A stretch of 41,633 nucleotides of DNA from JAAYEA01 sp012689325 (GTDB taxonomy: Bacteria > Chloroflexota > Anaerolineae > JAAYEA01). The stretch covers positions 1-41,633 of the forward strand of contig DAITVZ010000048.1 in the NCBI GenBank assembly GCA_036841525.1, given 5' to 3'. The first letter of the stretch is position 1, and every line of letters begins with the position of its first letter. The notes beneath the pieces were generated by a model. That model was not told the DNA's origin. It did no database searches and saw only the letters and a program-made list of their open reading frames with translations. The translations under genes and the position numbers were made by a program. This document shows positions 31,102 to 39,403 of this stretch, piece by piece.

Positions 31102-31836
31102 TTAGCTCGAGGCGGCCGCGGGAAACTCGTAGTCGAATTCCCGCATGGCCGGCTCCAGGAAGTCGTAATAGCTGACGCCCTCGTCCGTCCGCCAGCGGCC
31201 GACGGTCTCTGGCTGGACGGCGATGCGCGCCAGCTTGATGCCGAGATAGCCCTCCAGCCGGGCCAGCGTCTCTTCCTGGTGCAGGACGAAATCCTCAAAG
31301 CGCACGGTGATCCAGTTGGCGGGCTTGGGCGTGGCCTGGACCAGCCGATACTGGTAATACCACGAGATCGCCCGCATCCGCCGCAGGTCGTCGGTGGGCG
31401 GGTACTCGATGCCGAAATCGTTGAGGTTGTCCGTCATGTGGCGGTTGAGCATGGCATCCCGCGGGTTGCGCACCCAGTGGATGTACTTGATATCCGGGAA
31501 CATGCGCAGGATCCAGGGAAAGACCAGCGTGGTCTCGGGGATCTTCCAGCCGGTGTGTTCGCTGGGGCTCTCCAACACGGTGACCAGGTAGCGCCGGATC
31601 AACTGGATGAATTCGTCGGGGATGGGCATGGTATGCAGCGCGCTCCAGTCCCACTCCAAGCCGCCCAGCCAGCGCACGTGCTTGGCCAGCACCCGGCAGG
31701 CATCGTACATGTCCTGCGGCGGGAGCAGGTCGTAGGACTTGTTCAGCGGCGCGCCCATGAACACCCCGCTGTCCACGAGGGTCTGAGACATGGCGCGGGT
31801 GCCGCCGTGCCCGCGCCCGATAATGGTGATCATCAT
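31102..31836 (-). CDS. Sulfotransferase-family protein
   Basis: The 244-residue protein begins with a glycine-rich loop, MITIIGRGHGGTRAMSQTLVDSG, in the position of the PAPS 5'-phosphosulfate-binding motif. It has IKYIHWVRNPRDAMLNRHM, matching the R-x-P-x-D 3'-phosphate-binding motif, and a downstream RFEDFVLHQEETLARLEGYLGI block usual in this family. It is predicted to transfer sulfate from PAPS to a sugar or lipid acceptor in the cytoplasm. Two adjacent ATGs (31836 and 31833) are possible starts. It lies next to a sulfatase-family gene and sugar enzymes, suggesting glycan modification. Confidence 0.82.
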   Translation of the reverse strand: MMITIIGRGHGGTRAMSQTLVDSGVFMGAPLNKSYDLLPPQDMYDACRVLAKHVRWLGGLEWDWSALHTMPIPDEFIQLIRRYLVTVLESPSEHTGWKIPETTLVFPWILRMFPDIKYIHWVRNPRDAMLNRHMTDNLNDFGIEYPPTDDLRRMRAISWYYQYRLVQATPKPANWITVRFEDFVLHQEETLARLEGYLGIKLARIAVQPETVGRWRTDEGVSYYDFLEPAMREFDYEFPAAASS

Positions 31837-31929
31837 AAAGCAGGTACCATCCTTTGTGATATATTCTAGTATCTGCCCGTGGCGACGTGGTCTCGTCTGC
31901 CAGGGCTCAATGACCGCCGCGCCGCCCTG

Positions 31930-33339
31930 CTAGTCCCTGGACTTGGCCTGCAGGCGGGCCGCCTGCGCCGGGTCGCCGATGTGCAACGTGTCGTAGGCCT
32001 GTTGCGAGGTCTTGAAGGCGCCCACTCCGGAGTGGCCGTGCCAGTCGCCCTGGTTCATGATGGGGTCGGACAGGCCAGTCTCGGCCTCGCGCTTGGCGAT
32101 CCAGGCCTCCATGCGCTGCCGCAGCATCTCGACCACCGCGGGCTCTTTTTCCGCCAGGTTGACGTTCTCCTCGGGATCCTGGATCAGGTTATAGAGCTCC
32201 ACCTGCGGCTTGAAGTGGAAATCGGGCTCCAGGGCCATGATGAGCTTCCACTCGGGGGTGCGCCAGCCGTGCTTGCGCATCCAGGTGCACTCGGTGATAT
32301 AGTACTCGTTCTGGTGCGAGGGGACCTCGCCGCGGACCAGGTCCATCACGCTCTGCCCGTCGAAGGGATAGCTCACGCCCAGCTCGGCGGGGTTGAGGTC
32401 GGCCAGCTCCAGCAAGGTCGGGACCAGGTCGATGTGCTGCGTATAGCCGCTGATGCGCTTGCCGCTGGGCACTTTGCCGGGGTAGCGGATGATCAACGGC
32501 ACGTGCAGGGTGGTGTCGTAGATGCCGTGGTGGTCAAAGTAGCATTCGTGGTCGTAGAGCGTCTCGCCGTGGTCGCTGTTGATCACCACGATGGTCTTGT
32601 CCAGGATGCCCTGCGCCTCCAGCGTGGTAAAGATGGTCTGGATGCAGGCGTCCATGTAGGCGATGGCGCCGTCGTATTGGGCGATCACATAGTCCTTGTC
32701 GCTGATGCCGGGCGGCATCCAGGTGGCGAAAAAGTCCCGGAAGGGCTTGAAGGACATCACCGGTTCCATGGACTTGTTGCGGGGGTTGCACTCGTCGCCA
32801 TGGTAGAACATGCGCTCGTATGGCACGGGCGGCAGGTAGGGCGCGTGCGGGTCCATGTGGCGCAGAAAGAGGAAGAAGGGCTCCTTTTCCTTGGCCAGCC
32901 GCTCCATCTCGGGGATGGTGACGTCGTTCAGGTTTTGGGCCTTGGGGCTGCGGCCCTCGTTCCAGCTGCCCCAGCCGGGGAACTGGATGTATTTGTCAAA
33001 GCCGCGCGAGGCGGCGTTGCCTTGAAAGCCCACGCAGGTGGTGTTATAGCCTGCGGCCTTGACCATCTCGGCCAGCGTGGTGATCTCGGGGCGCAGGGGG
33101 CCCTTGTGGCGCAACGCCACCACCTGGGTGCTGATCACGTCCATGCCGGTCAGCATGGCCGTGTAGCCGCTGGTGGTGGGGATCCAGGGGCTATAGTTGC
33201 GCTCAAAGAGGGTGCCCTGGCTGGCGATGCGGTCCATGTGTGGGGTGGTCTGGCGGCGGTAACCATAGCAGCTCATGTGGTCGGCGCGCAGCGAGTCGAT
33301 GCCGACGATCAGGATATTGGGCTTGCGTCTGGGTGGCAT
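31930..33339 (-). CDS. Sulfatase-family hydrolase lacking the CxPxR formylglycine motif
   Basis: The 469-residue protein has the alkaline phosphatase/sulfatase fold: NILIVGIDSLRADHMSCYGY (metal Asp) and NSDHGETLYDH (metal Asp-His) with the usual C-terminal subdomain. At the nucleophile position sulfatases have C/S-x-P-x-R-x3-L-TG; here the sequence is NYSPWIPTTSGYTAMLTG, with Thr55-Thr56-Ser57 and no Arg. Formylglycine formation is therefore not expected. A Thr nucleophile is known in phosphodiesterase-type relatives (NPP, LtaS), so a phosphoester substrate is possible. No signal peptide is present. The start follows GAGGAGGAATT. The neighbouring sulfotransferase may indicate a sulfated glycan anyway. 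Confidence 0.85.
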   Translation of the reverse strand: MPPRRKPNILIVGIDSLRADHMSCYGYRRQTTPHMDRIASQGTLFERNYSPWIPTTSGYTAMLTGMDVISTQVVALRHKGPLRPEITTLAEMVKAAGYNTTCVGFQGNAASRGFDKYIQFPGWGSWNEGRSPKAQNLNDVTIPEMERLAKEKEPFFLFLRHMDPHAPYLPPVPYERMFYHGDECNPRNKSMEPVMSFKPFRDFFATWMPPGISDKDYVIAQYDGAIAYMDACIQTIFTTLEAQGILDKTIVVINSDHGETLYDHECYFDHHGIYDTTLHVPLIIRYPGKVPSGKRISGYTQHIDLVPTLLELADLNPAELGVSYPFDGQSVMDLVRGEVPSHQNEYYITECTWMRKHGWRTPEWKLIMALEPDFHFKPQVELYNLIQDPEENVNLAEKEPAVVEMLRQRMEAWIAKREAETGLSDPIMNQGDWHGHSGVGAFKTSQQAYDTLHIGDPAQAARLQAKSRD

Positions 33340-33461
33340 AATTCCTCCTCGAACCTGTAGAGATGTATCAGAGAACGGCCGTGTTTCTGCAGATATGATA
33401 GTCAGTTTTTCATGCAGGGGAAATCCAGCGCGGGGAACCTGCGTCTGTGCATGACGTGTGA

Positions 33462-33490
33462 TTGACAGGCCCCAATCCCTATGTTATACT
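33462..33490 (+). promoter_or_regulatory. Consensus sigma-70-type promoter of the Asp-box protein gene
   Basis: TTGACA (33462-33467) and TATACT (33485-33490) are separated by exactly 17 bases, 38 bases before the ATG. The 122-base region back to the sulfatase start also holds that gene's GAGGAGG ribosome site; I see only a weak candidate promoter for the minus strand. Confidence 0.75.
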
Positions 33491-33527
33491 GGGCTCGAGC
33501 GTTCATTCGGGATCCAGGGAGCGCAAC

Positions 33528-35498
33528 ATGTCCAGTAGGGAAACTCGCCCGAGCCATCGCGTTGGCCTGAACGTGAGGACTGCTCTTGTGGCCGGGGTCA
33601 TGGTATGCGCCTTGATTGTCATCCTCGCCCTGCCGCGCGCGGGCGAGTGGAGCGCCAGCCCGGCCCCCGTCGCCGCAGGCTGGCAGGCTCTAGCCCCGCT
33701 CTTTAGCGGGCGCATCAACGTGCTGGTGGTGACGCAGCGCTCGCGCGGGCGGACCATCTATGCGGGAGTGGATGGCGGCGTCTACAAGAGCACCGACGGC
33801 GGCGAAACCTGGATCCCTTGTCTGGAGGGCCTGTCCAATCGTATGGTCCGGGCCCTGGCCCTCGACCCCGATCGGCCCGATATCCTGTACGCTGGCACGC
33901 GCGGCGGCCGGGTCTACAAGAGCGAGGATGGCGGCGTCCACTGGCGGGATATCAGCCAGGGCCTGGGGGCCGAGGACATCGTCTCGCTGCTGGTTGACCC
34001 CGAAAACCCCGATATCATCCACGTGGCGACCCCGCAGCACCTCTATACCACGCGCAACGGCGGCGGCGCGTGGGAGCTGGCTCCGTTTGTGCGGGGTGAG
34101 GAGATCACCCAAGCGATCCTCGACCCCGCCAACCCGGCGCTGCTCTACGTGGCGACGCGGCAGGGCAAGCTCTACTATAGCACCGACCGCGGCGCCCACT
34201 GGGCCGCCCCGAGCACGGTGGCCGCGGGCTTGAGCTGGGTATCCACCAGCCCCGTCCAGGGCGGGACGCTCTATGCCATCGCCGATGGGCACGTCTGGAA
34301 GGGCGAAGACCTGGGACGCGCCTGGGCGTACAATGACAACTATTTGGACAAAGCCCTCGCGCAGTGCCTGGCGATCCACCCCCGCGATGCCTCGCACGTC
34401 CTGGTGGGCACCACGATGGGCCTCTACCGGAGCACGGACGCCCGGCGGACCTGGACGCCGAGCAACCAGGGGCTCGACGCGGCGCATCTCGGCATCAATG
34501 CCCTCGCCTACGATTCCATCGATGCCGAGACGGTCTATCTGGGGAGCGGAAACGTGGTCTACCGCTCCGCGGATGGCGGCGCCACCTGGAAGCGCATCGG
34601 GCAGATTGCGGACCGGCTAGGCGGCAATGTGCTGGCCCTGGTCCCGCACCCCCAGGACGCGCAGCGGATGTACGCCAGCGCCGGCGGGGGCGGGCTCTTT
34701 CAGACGGTGGACGGTGGCAAGTCCTGGACTCTGTTGGAGGGGCTGCCCAGCGCCTGGGTGACGGCCGTGGGCCTTTCGCCGCAAGAGCCTGCGCTCCTCT
34801 ATGCGGGCACGTTGCAGGGCGTGCCCTACCGCAGCCAGGATGGCGGCGTCACCTGGGAGCCCAACACCACCCGGCTGAGCGGCGTGGCCATCACGGCCCT
34901 GGTCGTCGATCCAGAGCTGCCCAGCGACGTCTATTTGGGCACGTGGGGCGGCGGGGCCTATATCTCGCAGAACTGGACGCGCGGCTGGAGCCGGGTGGGC
35001 AGCGGTGCAAGCTATGTCCGCGGCCTGGTGCTGGACACCCGCGCTTGGCGGCGAAACCTCTATGTGCTGGCCGAGGATGGCGTCTATCGCGGCGAATACG
35101 ACTCGCCGAACCAACTGGAGCTCACCTGGTACCTGGGCACGGTCACGACGCTGGTGCAAAGCGCGGGCAGCGAGATGAAGCTCCTGGCTGCGGGGGACCG
35201 CGGCGCCGATCTGGTCGAGGGCGCGGCGGAACGCCCCGAGGTCATCCTGGTGCAGCAGGGCGGCAAGCCGGAAGCGCCGCCCATCCACCTGCTGGCGCAG
35301 AGTCCGGCGGCGCCGGATACCCTCTATGCTGCCGTGGAGGGGCAGGGCGTCCTGCGCAGCCAGGACCTAGGCGCCACTTGGGCGCCGGTGGGGGGCGGGC
35401 TGGCCGACCGGCGCGTCACCGCGCTGTCGATCCACCCGGCCAGCCAAGCCTTGTATGCGGGCACGGACCAGGGCCTCTATCAGCTCCGCGGCGAATGA
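33528..35498 (+). CDS. Secreted or membrane-anchored Asp-box beta-propeller protein
   Basis: The 656-residue protein starts with a basic N-terminus and a hydrophobic segment (about residues 17-36, LVAGVMVCALIVILALPRAG), so it is exported or anchored. The remainder contains about eleven Asp-box repeats (S/T-x-D-x-G-x-x-W). Examples are YKSTDGGETW, YKSEDGGVHW, YYSTDRGAHW, YRSADGGATW, FQTVDGGKSW, YRSQDGGVTW and LRSQDLGATW; a few are degenerate. This is the BNR/sortilin/YCF48-like multi-blade propeller. Catalytic residues of sialidases are not evident, so a binding role at the cell surface is likely. The start is the ATG after GGGAGCGCAAC. Many Chloroflexi carry families of such proteins. Confidence 0.85.
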   Translation: MSSRETRPSHRVGLNVRTALVAGVMVCALIVILALPRAGEWSASPAPVAAGWQALAPLFSGRINVLVVTQRSRGRTIYAGVDGGVYKSTDGGETWIPCLEGLSNRMVRALALDPDRPDILYAGTRGGRVYKSEDGGVHWRDISQGLGAEDIVSLLVDPENPDIIHVATPQHLYTTRNGGGAWELAPFVRGEEITQAILDPANPALLYVATRQGKLYYSTDRGAHWAAPSTVAAGLSWVSTSPVQGGTLYAIADGHVWKGEDLGRAWAYNDNYLDKALAQCLAIHPRDASHVLVGTTMGLYRSTDARRTWTPSNQGLDAAHLGINALAYDSIDAETVYLGSGNVVYRSADGGATWKRIGQIADRLGGNVLALVPHPQDAQRMYASAGGGGLFQTVDGGKSWTLLEGLPSAWVTAVGLSPQEPALLYAGTLQGVPYRSQDGGVTWEPNTTRLSGVAITALVVDPELPSDVYLGTWGGGAYISQNWTRGWSRVGSGASYVRGLVLDTRAWRRNLYVLAEDGVYRGEYDSPNQLELTWYLGTVTTLVQSAGSEMKLLAAGDRGADLVEGAAERPEVILVQQGGKPEAPPIHLLAQSPAAPDTLYAAVEGQGVLRSQDLGATWAPVGGGLADRRVTALSIHPASQALYAGTDQGLYQLRGE

Positions 35499-35514
35499 CC
35501 TCGCCGGAAAAGAC

Positions 35515-35549
35515 AAGAGCCCCCTGCCGCGCGGCAGAGGGCTCTTTTT
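35515..35549. terminator. Bidirectional hairpin terminator
   Basis: AAGAGCCCC-type arm (35515-35530) pairs with 35531-35546 with one mismatch, followed by TTTA. It lies between the convergent Asp-box gene and acyl-CoA synthetase gene; the A-rich bases before it can serve the minus strand. Confidence 0.85.
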
Positions 35550-35565
35550 ATTGCGCGCGCCAGCC

Positions 35566-37242
35566 CTAGCCGGCGGTCTTGCCCTTTTCCTCTTCGATCA
35601 GCAAGCGGCGCAGGATCTTGCCCACCATGCTCTTGGGCAACGATTGCCGGAACTCGACCGTCCGCGGGACCTTGTAGCGGGCCAGGCGAGCGCGGCAGAA
35701 CTCGATGACCTCTTGCTCGGTGGCCGTTTCCCCCTCGCGCAGCACCACATAGGCTTTGACCGTTTCGCCGCGGTAGGCATCGGGGATGCCCGCCACCACC
35801 GCCTCCAGGATCTTGGGATGCTGATAGAGAACCTCTTCCACCTCGCGCGGATAGATGTTGAACCCGCCAGCGATGATCATGTCCTTCTTGCGATCGACGA
35901 TCTGGAAGTAGCCGTCCTCGTCCATCTTGGCGATGTCGCCGGTGTAAAGCCAGTCATCGCGCAACACGGCAGCGGTCTCTTCGGGTTTGTTCCAGTAGCC
36001 CTTCATGACTTGGGGACCACGGATGGCCAGCTCGCCCGGCTCGCCGACCGGGAGCGCCTCCCCGGAGATCAGGTCAACGACCTTGGCCTCGGTGCTGGGG
36101 TAGGGCAGGCCGATGGCGCCGATGCGGCTGCCGGCATAGACCGGGTTGACGTGGGTGACGGGCGAGGCCTCGGTGAGCCCATAGCCCTCCACGAGCCGCG
36201 CCCCGGTGAGCTCCTGGAAACGGGTCTGCACCTCCTGCGGCAGCCCCGCCGCGCCGCTGATGCAGGCGCGCAGCGAGCTGAGGTCGTACTTGGCGACATT
36301 GGCATGGTTGTTGATTGCCACGTACATGGTGGGCACGCCCGGATAGAGCGTCGGCTTGTGCCGCACGATATTGTGCAGCACATCCTTGAGGTCGCGGGGG
36401 TTCGGGACGAGGATCAGCGCGCCAGCGGTGTACATGGCGAGGTTCATGCAGGTGGTCATGCCATAGCTATGGAACAGCGGGATGGCGGCCAGGATGACCT
36501 CTTTGCCTTGCACCATGTCATAGACCCAAGCCCGGGTCTGGGCGACGTTCGCCATCAGGTTGGCATGGGTCAACTCGGCGCCCTTGGGCACGCCCGTGGT
36601 GCCGCCGGTGTAGAGCAGGCAGGCGGTATCGCTGGGCGCCACCTCCACCTTGGGCGGCCGGCTTGGCGCGCTGGCCAGCAGGTCGCGGAACCAGAAGGTG
36701 TCGGCGTCCTGGGAGATGTCCACCCGGTGGCCGTCCTTTTTTTCCTTCGCCACGGTAAAGAGCGCGCGGAGGAGCGGCGGAAAGTATTCCTTGATGTTGG
36801 TGACGATCACGTGCTTGAGCGGGGTGTGCTCCCGCACGCTCTTGATCGTCTTGTAAAAGCTGCTCAGGACCACGATGGTCTCGGCGCCCGAGTCGTTCAG
36901 TTGGTGCTCGAGCTCGCGGGCCACATAGAGCGAGTTGCAGGGCACGACGATCGCCCCAGCCTTGAGCGCCGCATAGTATGCGATGATGTACTGCGGGCAG
37001 TTGGGCAGATAGAGGGCGACGCGGTCCCCCTTTCTCACTCCCAGTTGAGCCAGCGCCGCCGCGAACTTGGACACCAGGGCGTCCAAGTTCGCGTAGGTGA
37101 TCTTGCGGTTCATATAAATCAGCGCCGTTCCCGCAGGGAACTGGCGGGCCGCCTCCTCCAGGTTGGAGTGGAGGGAGCGCTGCGGAATCTCGACCTCGGG
37201 GGGGACCTGCGGCTCGTAGGATTTCAGCCAGGGTTTTTCCAT
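35566..37242 (-). CDS. fadD: Long-chain fatty acid-CoA ligase / AMP-dependent acyl-CoA synthetase
   Basis: The 558-residue protein is a class I adenylate-forming enzyme. It contains the P-loop-like A3 motif LLYTGGTTGVPKGAELTHANL, YGLTEASPVTHVNP (A5), YTGDIAKMDEDGYFQIVDRKKDMIIAGGFNIYPREVEEVL (A7/A8) and the final lysine in PKSMVGKILRR. It activates a carboxylic acid to acyl-AMP and then acyl-CoA. Length and motifs fit FadD-like long-chain substrates, though medium-chain or aryl acids are possible. The start at MEKPWLKSYEPQ follows GGGAGGTGCGCAG. It lies downstream of the ABC importer genes on the same strand, separated by 102 bases without a gene. Confidence 0.93.
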   Translation of the reverse strand: MEKPWLKSYEPQVPPEVEIPQRSLHSNLEEAARQFPAGTALIYMNRKITYANLDALVSKFAAALAQLGVRKGDRVALYLPNCPQYIIAYYAALKAGAIVVPCNSLYVARELEHQLNDSGAETIVVLSSFYKTIKSVREHTPLKHVIVTNIKEYFPPLLRALFTVAKEKKDGHRVDISQDADTFWFRDLLASAPSRPPKVEVAPSDTACLLYTGGTTGVPKGAELTHANLMANVAQTRAWVYDMVQGKEVILAAIPLFHSYGMTTCMNLAMYTAGALILVPNPRDLKDVLHNIVRHKPTLYPGVPTMYVAINNHANVAKYDLSSLRACISGAAGLPQEVQTRFQELTGARLVEGYGLTEASPVTHVNPVYAGSRIGAIGLPYPSTEAKVVDLISGEALPVGEPGELAIRGPQVMKGYWNKPEETAAVLRDDWLYTGDIAKMDEDGYFQIVDRKKDMIIAGGFNIYPREVEEVLYQHPKILEAVVAGIPDAYRGETVKAYVVLREGETATEQEVIEFCRARLARYKVPRTVEFRQSLPKSMVGKILRRLLIEEEKGKTAG

Positions 37243-37344
37243 CTGCGCACCTCCCAGAATGTGATCACCGCGGACGCAAGCCAACCGGCGGGACATGGAA
37301 AAGGCTACCGCTGTTCATGGATGTGTTAACCCCGGCAGCGCGAT

Positions 37345-38316
37345 TCAGTTGCTCTGTGTGGGCGGATTGGCGCCCTGGCCTTTATGGGGGTCTAGGGCGT
37401 CGCGGAGCCCGTCGCCGACAAAGTTGATGGCCACGACCGTGACAAAGATCATCAGCCCCGGCAGGATGGCCGCCCACGGGCCGTTGGTCCCGGTTTGCAG
37501 CATGTGCTCCTGGGCGTTCTTGAGCATGTTGCCCCAGGTGGGGGTGGGCGGCTGCACCCCAAAGCCCAGGTAGCTGAGGCCGGACTCGGTGATGATGGCC
37601 GTGGCCACGCGAAACGTGGAAGCGATGATGACCGGGCTGATGGCGTTGGGAAGGATGTGCCGCCAGATGATGCGCGCGTTGGTCACGCCAGCAGCCCGCG
37701 CCGCCTCCACAAAGTCCTGGTGCCGCAGGGAGAGGAACGAGGCGCGGACCAGCTTGGCCACGGTCATCCAGGCCAATAGCGCGATCACCAGCGCGATGGC
37801 GAGGATGCTGGCCAGCGCGGTGCCGCGCAGCGCGGGGATAGGCAGTTGGCGCAGGGCCAGGCTCAGGATGATGAGCACGAACAGCCCGGGAAAGCAGAGA
37901 AAGACGTCGGTGAGCCGCATGAGGAGGCTGTCCACCCAGCCGCCATAGTAGCCCGCCAACGCTCCCACCAGCGTGCCGAAACTGGTGGCGAAAGCCATCG
38001 CCAGCAGGCCGATTAGCAGAGAGACGCGGCCGCCGTAGAGCAGGCGCGCGAGAAGGTCTCTCCCCAGGTGATCCGTGCCCAGAGGATGCTCCCAGGAGGG
38101 CAGGGCCAGTTGGCGATCCAGATCGATCTGATTGGGGCCGTGGGGCGAGAGGAGCGGCGCCAGGATCGCGGCCAGCAGCAGCACGGCCAAGGCCGCCAGA
38201 CTGACCACGGCTGGCTTGTGATAGAGGAAGCGGCGCCAGACCATCCGCGCCATGGTCTCCGGCCTGCGCTGGCGCGCCCCGCCACTTACTTGTCGGCTGC
38301 GATCTCGCGCTGACAT
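37345..38316 (-). CDS. Peptide-type ABC transporter permease (DppC/OppC family)
   Basis: The 323-residue protein has an N-terminal cytoplasmic stretch, a first transmembrane helix (VVSLAALAVLLLAAILAPLL) and PLGTDHLGRDLLARLLYGGRVSLLIGLLA, the typical OppC N-terminus. It also has the EAA loop FVEAARAAGVTNARIIWRHILPN that couples to the ATPase. About six helices are visible. It forms the heterodimeric channel with the DppB-like protein encoded 15 bases upstream. Substrates of this family range from di- and oligopeptides to nickel and sugars. The start follows GGAAGGGG. Confidence 0.95.
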   Translation of the reverse strand: MSARDRSRQVSGGARQRRPETMARMVWRRFLYHKPAVVSLAALAVLLLAAILAPLLSPHGPNQIDLDRQLALPSWEHPLGTDHLGRDLLARLLYGGRVSLLIGLLAMAFATSFGTLVGALAGYYGGWVDSLLMRLTDVFLCFPGLFVLIILSLALRQLPIPALRGTALASILAIALVIALLAWMTVAKLVRASFLSLRHQDFVEAARAAGVTNARIIWRHILPNAISPVIIASTFRVATAIITESGLSYLGFGVQPPTPTWGNMLKNAQEHMLQTGTNGPWAAILPGLMIFVTVVAINFVGDGLRDALDPHKGQGANPPTQSN

Positions 38317-38331
38317 TTCGGCCCCTTCCGC

Positions 38332-39321
38332 CTAGCTAAACCTGATGCGCGGATCCAGGTAGGCGTAGGCCACGTCCGCCGCCAACTGGAAAAAGATGAT
38401 CAACGCCGCGTTGATCATGACGATGGCCATGAGCACGGCATAATCCACCCGTTCGGCGGATTGCAGGAACAACCTCCCCATGCCGGGCCAGGAGAACATG
38501 GTCTCGGTGTAGAGCGCACCGCCAAAGAGCATCGGCAGGTCCAAGGCGATGATGGTCGTCAGGGGGATGGCGGCGTTCTTGAGGGCGTGGCGATAGATCA
38601 CCCAGCGCTCGCTCAGCCCCTTGGCGCGCGCCGTGCGCACATAGTCCTGGTGGATCACCTCCAGCATGCTGGAGCGCATGAAGCGCATGTAGCGCGCGGC
38701 GCTGTGGAGGGTGAGCATGGTCAAGGGCAGGGCCAGGTGGTGGGCATAGTCCAGGATTGCGTTGTAGCCCGGCATGCCTTTGTCGCGGATATCGTACATC
38801 CCCGCGCCGGGAAAGAGCGGGTTGCCCGTGAAGGGGTTCTTGAGCGTCGCATGAAACACGATGATCAGGAGGAGCCCGAACCAAAAGATGGGGATGGAGC
38901 GCCACATCAGGGCAAAGGCGGTGGCGACATAGTCCAGCGCCGAGTACTGCTTGAGCGCCGAGACGATGCCCAGGGGAATCGCCAGGGCCAGCGTGGCGAC
39001 CAGCGAGGCGGTCATCAGATAGAGGGTGTTCGGCAGCCGGTCCGTGATCTCCAAGATGGCGGGCCGCCAGGTGACGTTGGAGGTTCCCCAATCCCCGCGC
39101 AGCAGGTTCAGCAGCCACTTGCCGTAGCGGATGTGCACGGGCTGGCCGAGCCCCAGACGCTCTTCGAGGCGCAGCAGGTCCTCGGGGCTGACGTTGGGGT
39201 TGTCCTCGTACATCGCCAGAGGGTCCATGGGGCCGAGCTCGATCATCAAAAAGACGCAGAGGCTGACCAAGAGCAACGCAGGAACGGCCTGGAGCGAGCG
39301 TCGAATCAGGTAGCGGGTCAT
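38332..39321 (-). CDS. Peptide-type ABC transporter permease (DppB/OppB family)
   Basis: The 329-residue protein starts MTRYLIRRSLQAVPALLLVSLCVFLMIEL, the classic OppB start. It continues with LGLGQPVHIRYGKWLLNLLRGDWGTS and the EAA-type loop IHQDYVRTARAKGLSERWVIYRHALKNAAIPL. The C-terminus has GGALYTETMFSWPGMGRLFLQSA and YLDPRIRFS, both normal for the family. With the DppC-like permease it forms the membrane channel of a binding-protein-dependent importer. A stem-loop at 39354-39383 separates it from the binding protein gene. Confidence 0.95.
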   Translation of the reverse strand: MTRYLIRRSLQAVPALLLVSLCVFLMIELGPMDPLAMYEDNPNVSPEDLLRLEERLGLGQPVHIRYGKWLLNLLRGDWGTSNVTWRPAILEITDRLPNTLYLMTASLVATLALAIPLGIVSALKQYSALDYVATAFALMWRSIPIFWFGLLLIIVFHATLKNPFTGNPLFPGAGMYDIRDKGMPGYNAILDYAHHLALPLTMLTLHSAARYMRFMRSSMLEVIHQDYVRTARAKGLSERWVIYRHALKNAAIPLTTIIALDLPMLFGGALYTETMFSWPGMGRLFLQSAERVDYAVLMAIVMINAALIIFFQLAADVAYAYLDPRIRFS

Positions 39322-39353
39322 CGGACCTCCGGGCGCGGCGCTCGATGAAGGAA

Positions 39354-39383
39354 GGGGCGGGCAACCGCTTGGCTGCCCGCCCC
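39354..39383 (-). promoter_or_regulatory. Intercistronic stem-loop between binding protein and permease genes
   Basis: A perfect 10-pair GC-rich stem (39354-39363 with 39374-39383) has a 10-base loop and no T-rich tail. Such hairpins after binding-protein genes usually protect the upstream message or partly attenuate, giving more binding protein than permease. Confidence 0.65.
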
Positions 39384-39403
39384 GGTGGCGCCTTGGGCAA
39401 CGG

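Noticed and set aside
35455..37329. Long open frame on the plus strand opposite the acyl-CoA synthetase
   Set aside because: Antisense shadow without family motifs; the opposite strand encodes a complete adenylate-forming enzyme.
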